Shown piece after piece: positions 1 through 7,000 of a stretch of DNA of 9,338 nucleotides; position 1 is the first letter of the stretch; the number at the start of each line of letters is the position of its first letter. Source of the stretch: Bacilli bacterium (GTDB taxonomy: Bacteria > Bacillota_I > Bacilli_A > RF39 > UBA660); the NCBI GenBank assembly GCA_016293205.1, contig JAEDES010000036.1:1-9338 (forward strand), in the 5' to 3' direction. Made by a program: the position numbers and the translations under genes. The notes beneath the pieces are model-generated. The model was not told the origin of the DNA. It saw only the letters and a list, made by a program, of their open reading frames with translations, and searched no databases.

Positions 1-4
1 TAAC

Positions 5-30
5 AAAAAAAGAAGACTTATGTCTTCTTT
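5..30 (-). terminator. Intrinsic terminator of tRNA-Lys
   Basis: Read on the minus strand, a 9-bp perfect stem (9-17 with 22-30, AAAGAAGAC/GTCTTCTTT) closes a 4-nt loop and runs directly into a T tract (complement of 5-10). It lies 9 bp beyond the CCA end of the minus-strand tRNA-Lys, so it is the natural end of that transcript. Confidence 0.85.
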
Positions 31-39
31 AATTACATA

Positions 40-115
40 TGGTGGGCTGTTAGGGATTCGAACCCTAGACCCACTGATTAAGAGTCAGTTGCTCTACCAA
101 CTGAGCTAACAGCCC
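40..115 (-). tRNA. tRNA-Lys, anticodon CTT
   Basis: This is a 76-nt cloverleaf on the minus strand. The acceptor GGGCTGT pairs with ACAGCCC, the D arm is GCTC/GAGC, and the anticodon arm ACTGA-CTCTTAA-TCAGT has anticodon CTT at 80-82. The T arm is TAGGG-TTCGAAT-CCCTA, with discriminator A and an encoded CCA (40-42). It reads the lysine codon AAG only, so a second tRNA-Lys(TTT) must exist elsewhere for AAA. It has its own promoter and terminator and is transcribed away from the other tRNAs. AAG is heavily used in the large gene of this window. Confidence 0.97.
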
Positions 116-135
116 ATCACCAAATTGCATAATCT

Positions 136-164
136 ATTTTATATCATATTTTAAATATATTCAA
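136..164 (-). promoter_or_regulatory. Probable promoter of tRNA-Lys
   Basis: On the minus strand, TTGAAT (complement of 159-164) is followed after 17 bp by TAAAAT (complement of 136-141); each matches the sigma-70/SigA consensus at 5 or 4 of 6 positions. The -10 box ends 20 bp before the tRNA 5' end, nearly the 19 bp seen for the plus-strand tRNA promoters. The surrounding DNA is very AT-rich, so other -10 choices (for example TATAAA two bases upstream) are possible. Confidence 0.5.
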
Positions 165-321
165 GTGTTTTTTAGAAAAATCTTTTTTTATAAAGCAGGG
201 TAAGTATATTTTTCTTAATAAATTTAATTTTTTTACTTGACTTAACTTTGTTTTTTATAGTATTCTATATTTGCGATTGAGAAAGATTCAATAAAAAAAT
301 TAAAAAAATTGAATTTTACTC
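165..321. other. Divergent intergenic region between tRNA-Lys and tRNA-Ile
   Basis: This AT-rich stretch has no coding potential that I can see: no open frame with a ribosome site. It separates the divergent tRNA promoters. Features visible are a possible extra plus-strand promoter (TTGACT at 237-242, 18 bp, TATTCT at 261-266), which would sit far upstream of tRNA-Ile, and the A-tract and inverted-repeat block at 286-315, listed separately. The extra promoter has a good -35 and a mediocre -10 and may be chance. Confidence 0.5.
286..315 (+). promoter_or_regulatory. A-tract block, UP-element-like, upstream of the tRNA-Ile promoter
   Basis: Two A7 tracts (293-299 and 302-308) sit between the arms of a perfect 7-bp inverted repeat, ATTCAAT (286-292) and ATTGAAT (308-314). 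The -35 box begins at 322 and the start is expected near 357, so the block covers about -71 to -42, where the RNA polymerase alpha C-terminal domain binds UP elements at rRNA and tRNA promoters. The A tracts may also bend the DNA. The position is what makes this plausible; the function is inferred. Confidence 0.45.
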
Positions 322-350
322 TTGCAAAAACATAATTTATAGTGTAATAT
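322..350 (+). promoter_or_regulatory. Promoter of the tRNA-Ile-Asn-Glu operon
   Basis: TTGCAA (322-327), a 17-bp spacer and TAATAT (345-350) form a SigA-type promoter, with the start expected near 357 and the tRNA beginning at 370. The 22-bp segment 336-357 matches 863-884, in front of tRNA-Ser, at 20 of 22 positions. It lies at the same distance from the -35 box (8 bp) and from the tRNA 5' end (12 bp), which strongly supports the call. A second reading of the -10 (TATTAT, 348-353) would need a 20-bp spacer and is less likely. Confidence 0.8.
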
Positions 351-369
351 TATAAGTGCATTTGTTGAT

Positions 370-446
<77 letters not shown>

Positions 447-452
447 TTATGC

Positions 453-529
453 GCCTCAATAGCTCAGCTGGTTAGAGCACTTGACTGTTAATCAAGGGGT
501 CCTAGGTTCAAGTCCTAGTTGGGGCGCCA
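453..529 (+). tRNA. tRNA-Asn, anticodon GTT
   Basis: This is a 77-nt cloverleaf. The acceptor GCCTCAA pairs with TTGGGGC including one T-G wobble, the D arm is GCTC/GAGC, and the anticodon arm CTTGA-CTGTTAA-TCAAG has anticodon GTT at 487-489. The T arm is CTAGG-TTCAAGT-CCTAG. The discriminator is G, as usual for tRNA-Asn, followed by an encoded CCA. It is the middle gene of the Ile-Asn-Glu transcript, with 6 bp before it and 7 bp after it. Asparagine (AAT) is one of the commonest codons in the adjacent giant gene. Confidence 0.98.
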
Positions 530-536
530 TATTTAT

Positions 537-613
537 GGCCAGTTGGTGAAGTGGCTTAACACACTGCCCTTTCACGGCAGCATTCACGGATTCGAATTCC
601 GTACTGGTCACCA
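537..613 (+). tRNA. tRNA-Glu, anticodon TTC
   Basis: This is a 77-nt cloverleaf. The acceptor GGCCAGT pairs with ACTGGTC with one G-T wobble. The short D stem (GTG/CAC) and large D loop are typical of Firmicutes tRNA-Glu. The anticodon arm CTGCC-CTTTCAC-GGCAG has anticodon TTC at 571-573, and the T arm is ACGGA-TTCGAAT-TCCGT with discriminator A and an encoded CCA. It is the last gene of the three-tRNA operon; a terminator hairpin begins 11 bp after it. Confidence 0.98.
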
Positions 614-624
614 TTTTGAAATTG

Positions 625-649
625 AACTCAGAGAAATTTGAGTTTTTTT
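625..649 (+). terminator. Terminator of the tRNA-Ile-Asn-Glu operon
   Basis: The stem AACTCA (625-630) pairs with TGAGTT (639-644) across an 8-nt loop and runs into a seven-T tract (643-649). The stem is weak, with only two G-C pairs, but its position right after the last tRNA of the operon supports it. Confidence 0.75.
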
Positions 650-848
650 GTGTCTTTATTTTGAAAAAACACTTGAAAATATAAATTTATTTTATGTGGT
701 TTTATTTTCTTTTGATTTTTTTGATTATATAATTATTATTAACTAGGGTAGGATGATAAGTTATTTAATCTTATGCTAGTTTGCTATTTTTTTATTATGT
801 TTATAATACATGTATAATGAATTAGGAAACTTTGTTCTCTTTTTTTTA
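650..848. other. Intergenic region between tRNA-Glu and tRNA-Ser
   Basis: This AT-rich spacer holds no gene that I can support as protein-coding; the only ATG with an RBS-like neighbour (753) opens just eight codons. It does hold a cluster of perfect TATAAT boxes (728-733, 802-807, 813-818), an imperfect palindrome at 801-820 and a potential stem-loop at 741-781, listed as a candidate RNA. The TATAAT boxes lack convincing -35 partners, and AT-rich DNA yields such boxes by chance. Confidence 0.5.
740..795 (+). ncRNA. Candidate short structured RNA (speculative)
   Basis: A TATAAT box at 728-733 would start transcription near 740. From 741 the sequence can fold: AACTAG (741-746) pairs with CTAGTT (776-781), and inside it ATAAG (756-760) pairs with CTTAT (770-774) around a 9-nt loop. 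A nine-base purine-rich bulge, GGTAGGATG (747-755), stands opposite a single base. A T-rich run (787-793) follows and could end the transcript. There is no good -35 box for the promoter, and I recognise no known RNA family. It may be chance folding. Confidence 0.2.
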
Positions 849-877
849 TTGACAACCTTTAGTTTATAATGTAATAT
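849..877 (+). promoter_or_regulatory. Promoter of tRNA-Ser
   Basis: A perfect TTGACA (849-854), a 17-bp spacer and TAATAT (872-877) form a SigA-type promoter with the start expected near 884, 13 bp before the tRNA. The segment 863-884 is the near copy of the box in front of tRNA-Ile. A T8 tract (840-847) lies immediately upstream of the -35 box. Confidence 0.85.
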
Positions 878-896
878 TATATGTACGGACGCACAT

Positions 897-987
897 GGAG
901 TAGTACTCAAGAGGCTGAAGAGGCGCCCCTGCTAAGGGTGTAGATCGGGCAACTGATGCGAGGGTTCAAATCCCTCCTACTCCGCCA
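897..987 (+). tRNA. tRNA-Ser, anticodon GCT
   Basis: This is a 91-nt class II tRNA. The acceptor GGAGTAG pairs with CTACTCC, and the anticodon arm CGCCC-CTGCTAA-GGGTG has anticodon GCT at 931-933. It has a long variable arm, as expected for serine. The T arm is GAGGG-TTCAAAT-CCCTC, with discriminator G and an encoded CCA. It reads AGT and AGC; AGT is by far the commonest serine codon in the neighbouring giant gene. It is a single-gene transcript with its own promoter and terminator. Confidence 0.98.
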
Positions 988-997
988 TTAAGAAATT

Positions 998-1021
998 ACC
1001 TTGCTTAGGCAAGGTTTTTTT
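998..1021 (+). terminator. Terminator of tRNA-Ser
   Basis: The stem CCTTGC (999-1004) pairs with GCAAGG (1009-1014), extended by an A-T pair, around the loop TTAG. A seven-T tract (1015-1021) follows. It is a strong intrinsic terminator that separates tRNA-Ser from the glucan synthase gene. Confidence 0.9.
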
Positions 1022-1053
1022 GTGCTTAAATTACTAGTATTGTCTTGACTTAT

Positions 1054-1064
1054 TATGTTATACT
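1054..1064 (+). promoter_or_regulatory. Probable extended -10 promoter of the glucan synthase gene
   Basis: TATG at 1054-1057, one base, then TATACT (1059-1064) is an exact TRTGn extended -10 of the Gram-positive type, which works with little or no -35. The TTGACT at 1045-1050 is only 8 bp away, too close to serve as its -35. The start would fall near 1071, so the message would begin almost at the ribosome site, with a leader of about 15 nt. Confidence 0.5.
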
Positions 1065-1070
1065 TGATGT

Positions 1071-1077
1071 GGGAGAG
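1071..1077 (+). promoter_or_regulatory. Ribosome binding site deciding the start at 1086
   Basis: GGGAGAG lies 8 bp before ATG 1086 and is the only purine-rich Shine-Dalgarno-like site here. A second ATG at 1081 is 3 bp from the site and opens only ATG ATA TGA. Its stop overlaps the real start as ATGA (1086-1089), so 1086 is the start of the long frame. Confidence 0.7.
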
Positions 1078-1085
1078 TTGATGAT

Positions 1086-4000
1086 ATGACCAAATTTGTT
1101 AAAAGATTTTTAAATGATTTTGAAGTTGTCAATAAGTATTATAATTACTTGGTAGAGCAGACTAAGAAAAAAGAATTTGTAGGGATAACTAATGAATGGT
1201 TAATTGATAACTTCTATTTATTAGTAGAACATAAAACTAATGTAATTCAAAATAAGAAAGATATTAAAAGAAGAAGTAAAACTTTTAATAATATATATAG
1301 ATTATTAAGAAATATAGCTGTTACTTATAACTATAATATTGATTTTTCTATTTTAACTAATGAATTAAATAAATATCAAAAAGAAAGTGGAATAAATCTT
1401 TCATATAAAGAATTAGAAAGTGTTAGAGATGTATTACTTTTTATATACACAGATAAATTAAAATATTTATGTATTGAAGAACAAAATAATTTAATTGATA
1501 AAGAAAAGATTTCTCATATTATTAAGAACTTAGATGGTAAGGATGTTGAACTTTCTAATTTTGTAAAGAGTGATTTTAATTTTAATGATAATAGGTATTA
1601 TTTATTTGAACTTAATAATCAATTAAGTAGTTTAGGAGCAAAGAGTAATAAGATCTTTAAAGAATTAAATGAATTACTAGATAGTAGAGGATTAAGTTTA
1701 AAAGAAATTATTAATGATGAGTATCAAAGAAAACTTGATAATAATTTATTAATTAGTAATATATTTAATGATTTAAAAGAGTTTTTTGATTTTAATTTAG
1801 AAGATTTATTTAAGAAAGTTTCTAAGACTGAAAAGTTATTATTAAGTGATGAAATATATTCTAATATGACTATTGAGTCTAAAGCTTTATATAGAAGAAA
1901 ATTATTAAAGAATGCGAAGAGAAAGAAATTAGATGAAGTTACTTATTTACAAAAAGTAATGGATAATGCTGATAGAGACGAATATCATATAGGATTTCAT
2001 TTAATTAAGAAGAGTAATCCTTTATTTAAAGTTATTCTTTATATTTTAACAATTATACTTGTTACTGTAGGATTAAGTTATTATTTAAGTCAATTCTTTA
2101 TTGCGTGGAGATGGTTAGGATTTTTAATTCTTTTAATTCCAGTAAGTCAATTATTTGTACAAATACTTAATTATATATTAGTAAGTACTGTTAGACCTGA
2201 AGTGTTACCTAAGATGGATTATTCTAAGGGATTACCAAAAGAGTCTACTACTATGGTTGTTATTCCAACAATTGTTGGAAATAAACAAAAAATTAAAGAT
2301 ATGTTTGATGTATTAGAAACATTTTATTTAATCAATAAATCTAATAATTTATATTTTACTTTATTAGGGGATATTAAAGCGGCTAATCAAGAAGTTATGG
2401 ATTTTGATGCAGAACTTTCTGAATATGGGGTAGAATATGCAGATAAGTTAAATAAAAAATACGGTAAAGAGATATTCTACTATATATATAGAAAGAGATT
2501 ATGGAATGAAAAAGAAAATCAATTCCTAGGATATGAAAGAAAAAGAGGAGCATTAATTCAATTTAATAAGATATTACTTGGTAAGATGGATAGTATGTCT
2601 GAAAAGAAATATTTTAATGTTAATACTCTTCATAATAAAAAACTTGGTGTTAAGTATGTAATTACTTTAGATACAGATACTAGATTAGTTTTATCTACAG
2701 CATTAAATTTAGTAGGATGTATGGCACATCCAATGAACAGACCTGTACTTAATAAAGAAGGTACTAAAGTAATTAAAGGTTATGGATTAATGCAACCAAG
2801 AGTTAGTGTTGATATAGAAGCTACTAATAAGAGTTTATATAGTCAAATCTTTGCAGGTATTGGTGGATTTGATACATACAGTGCAGTTGTTCCAAATTTA
2901 TATCAAGATTCATTTGGAGAGGGTAGTTTCGTTGGAAAAGGTATTTATGATTTAGAAGTATTTGATAAGATTATGAATAATACTTTCCCAGATAACTTAA
3001 TACTTTCACATGACTTATTAGAAGGTAACTATATGAGATGTGGTTATGTATCTGATATAGAGTTAATTGATGATTTTCCTTCTAAATTTTTAACAGATAT
3101 TACTAGACATCATAGATGGGCTAGAGGAGATGTTCAAATTATTTCTTGGTTATTAGGAAAGGTTAGAAATAAGAATGGACAAAAAGTTAAGAATCCAATT
3201 AATTTACTTGGTAAATGGAAGATACTTGATAATATAATTCGTATGTTCCTACATCCAACATTATTATTAATATTATTATGTGCAGTATTATTAAAAGATG
3301 TTAATACTTGGGGATGGATTGGATTTGTTGTATTAGAAATTGCAATTCCTATTATTTTCTTCTTAAGAGGAAATATTAATAGAAGAGAAAAGAAAAATGA
3401 AAAGACAACAATTTATTATAGAAGATTATTCTTTGGTGGTAAGAGTTTATTACTTAGACTTTATATAGTTTTATGTACTTTACCATTCTATAGTAAATTA
3501 TATATGGATGCTTTCTTTAGAACATTATATAGATTATTTATTTCTCATAAGAATCTACTAAATTGGATTACTGCTGAAGAAGTTGAGAAGACAGTTAGAG
3601 GGGATTTAAAGAGTTATATTAGAAACTTTATCCCTAACTTAATTGCTTGTGGAATATTATTTGTTTATTTCTTATTTACTGGTAATTTAGGGGCTTTTGC
3701 TTTAGTACTTATATTCTTAAGTGCTCCATTTATATTACATAGAGTTAGTTTAGATATTGATCATAATAAGATTGAATTAAAAGATAAAAAAGTAGAAGAG
3801 ATAAAAGAATTAGGTCATGATACTTGGTTATATTTTGAAGAAAACTTAAAAGAAGAATATTTCTATTTAATACCAGATAATTATCAAGAAAATAGAGAAC
3901 CAAGAATAGATTATAGAACTTCACCAACTGCAATTGGTTATTCATTAACTAGTATAATTGGAGCATGTGAGTTAGAATTTATTGATAAAGATAAAGCAAT

Positions 4001-7000
4001 TAATTTACTTGGTAATGTATTAAAGAGTATTGATTCTTTAGAAAAATGGCATGGTCATTTATATAACTGGTATGATATTCGTACTAAAAAAGTAATGCAA
4101 CCAAGATTTGTTTCTACAGTAGATTCTGGTAACTTAGTTGCATGTATTGTTATAGCGAGAGAATTCTTGAATAAGTATGAATGTAGGGATTTAGTTAAGC
4201 TATGTGATAAGTTAATTAATAATACAAACTTTAAGAAGTTATATACTAAGAAAAATGTATTTAGTATTGGTTATGATGAAAATGAAGGAAAACTTTCAGT
4301 TTATAACTATAATAAATTTGCTAGTGAGTCTCGTTTAACTAGTTATTTAGCAATTTGTTTAGGAGAAGTTCCAAGTAAGCATTGGTTCTCATTAGATAAG
4401 TCCCTTACTACATATAAAGGTAGAAAAGGATTAATTTCTTGGAGTGGTACAGCATTTGAGTACTATATGCCTTTATTATTTATGAAGAATTATCCTAATA
4501 CATTATTAGATGAAAGTTATGATTTTGCATATTTCTGTCAAAAAGATTATATAAACAGTATTTCTCATAAATTACCTTGGGGTATTAGTGAGTCTGCTTA
4601 TAATGAATTAGATAATGCATTAAATTATAAATATAAAGCGTTTGCAACTCCTTATTTAAAAGCTAAAGAAGATAAAGAAAATAGAATAGTATTATCACCA
4701 TATGCTTCATTAATGGCATTAGAATTATATCCAGAAGAAGTATATGATAATATGCAAAAGTTTAAAGACTTAGAAATGTATGGTAAATATGGTTATTATG
4801 AAGCGTATGATTATGATAACAAAGGAGTAGTTAAATCTTTCTTTGCTCACCATCAAGGTATGACTTTAGCGGGAATTGTTAACTATTTGAAGGAAGATGC
4901 TTTAAAAGAATATTTCCATAGTAATGTTAATATAAAAACATTTGATATTTTATTAAAAGAAAAAGTTCAAGTTAAGACTAGTATCGATATGAAGATGGCT
5001 AGATATAAGAAATATAATTATGATAAAGAAAGTATTCAAAATGATATTAGAGCATTTAATTATATTTCATATATGCCTGAAGTATCTGTATTATCAAATA
5101 AGAAATATTGTTTATTAATGAATGATAGAGGTAATAGTTTCTCTAGATATAGAACTTTACAATTAAATAGATATCGTAAAGTTACTGAACAAGATTATGG
5201 TGTATTCTTATTTGCAAGAGATTTAGATACTAACTTTGTATGGAGTAATACATATGCTCCTATTAATAAGAAACCAGATAAATATGAAGTGGTTTTTGCT
5301 GCTGATAAGATTAAATATTTAAGAAGTGATGGAGATATTTCAACTAAGACTGAAATAGTTGTTACTAGAAGTCATAATGCTGAAATTAGAAAAATTACTT
5401 TTAAGAATAATAGTGATAAAGTTAAAAACTTAGAACTTACAAGTTATACAGAAGTTATTCTTTCTGAAAATATGGATGATGTTAGTCATAAAGTATTTAA
5501 TAGTATGTTTATTACTACAAGTTTTGATAAAAAGACTAATTCATTAATTGCTAGAAGAAAGAGTAGAGGAGAAACTAATATAAGTAATTATATGGTTTCT
5601 AGATTAGTTATTCCTTATGTTGATAAACCTTATAGTTATGAAACAGAAAGAAGTAGTTTTATAGGTAGAAATAATTCTATTAGTAATCCTAATATGATTG
5701 ATAAAGAACTATCAAATTATTGTGGAGATAACTTAGATCCAGTAATGAGTTTAAGAAATAGAATTAGTATTCAACCTAATAGTAGTGAATCAGTATATGT
5801 AGTTATTGGATTTGGTAGAAGTAGAGAACAAATTAATGATATTATTAATTCTTATAATACTCCTAATGAATTTGATAGAGCATTTAAAGTTGCTAGTTTA
5901 ATGAATATTATTAATACTAAGAACTTAAATATAGATGGACAAGAAATGAGAACATATAATATGATGTTAAATTACTTGTACCAAACTACTAAGATTACTG
6001 TTAGTGAAGAAAGAAATAATTATTTAAGAAAGAATGCATTGAATCAAACGGGACTATGGAAGTTTGGTATTAGTGGAGATAGACCAATTATTTCGATTGA
6101 AATTAGTGATATTAGTGATATGAGTATAGTATTAGATGCGATGAAGTGTTTTGAATACTATAAGAATAATTCTATATTTGTAGATTTAGTTATTATTAAT
6201 AGTGAGACTAGTCAATTCTCTAAGATAATTAAAAAAGAGATTGAAGATGAAATGTATAGAATGTATACACTTAATAGTTTCTATCATACACCAGGTAATA
6301 TTACTGTTATTAATGGTAATGAGTTGACTTCAGAAGAAAGAAGTTTATTAAATATTGTTCCAAGATTAAAGTTTGTTATTCAAGATCATAAACCTTTAAG
6401 TGAAATGGTATTAGAACTTCAAGAAGAAAACAAAATTAGTGATTATAGTAAGAGTGAGTTTGAAGATAATATTGAAACTTTAAATACTGAAAAACTTATG
6501 TTTGATAATGGATATGGTGGATTTAGAAATAATGGATCTGAATATGTTATTTATAATAGAAATACTCCAATGCCATGGAGCAATGTAATTGCTAATAAGA
6601 GATTTGGTACTGTTATTACTAATAATGGTTGTGGATTTACTTATGCATATAATTCAGGTGAATATAAGATAACTTCATGGAATAATGAAATGGTAGTTAA
6701 TGATAAGTCTGAAGGATTTAAATTCAATGGAAAAGTATTTGATCCTACTAGATGTATTCATGGATTTGGATATAGTATTTTAGAAAGTGAAACAGAGGAT
6801 GTTAAGAAAGAAATAACTGAATTTGTGGCAGTAAATGATACTGTTAAGATGTATTTAATAAAACTTACTAATAAGACTAATAGTAAAGTTGATTTAGATA
6901 TTAATTATTGGATTAATCCAACATTTGGTAACTTTGAAGAAAAGACTGCTAGACATATCTTATGTGAATTTATGGGAAGAGATAATTATGTTAAAATGAG

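Noticed and set aside
752..779. Small ORF between tRNA-Glu and tRNA-Ser
   Set aside because: The frame opened at the ATG at 753 is only eight codons long before TAG, with no sign of selection as a protein.
1045..1064. TTGACT as the -35 of the glucan synthase promoter
   Set aside because: It is only 8 bp from TATACT, and no acceptable -10 lies 16-18 bp downstream (the sequence there is TGTGGG).
3745..3945. A 66-codon open frame on the minus strand inside the glucan synthase gene
   Set aside because: It has no ribosome site or promoter, its leucine-rich low-complexity translation is what the antisense of AT-rich coding DNA gives, and it lies wholly within a well-supported gene.
6099..6125. 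Short repeat in the glucan synthase gene (Ile-Ser-Asp twice)
   Set aside because: It is two copies of a nine-base unit, within the chance expectation of Ile/Ser/Asp-rich AT-rich coding sequence.
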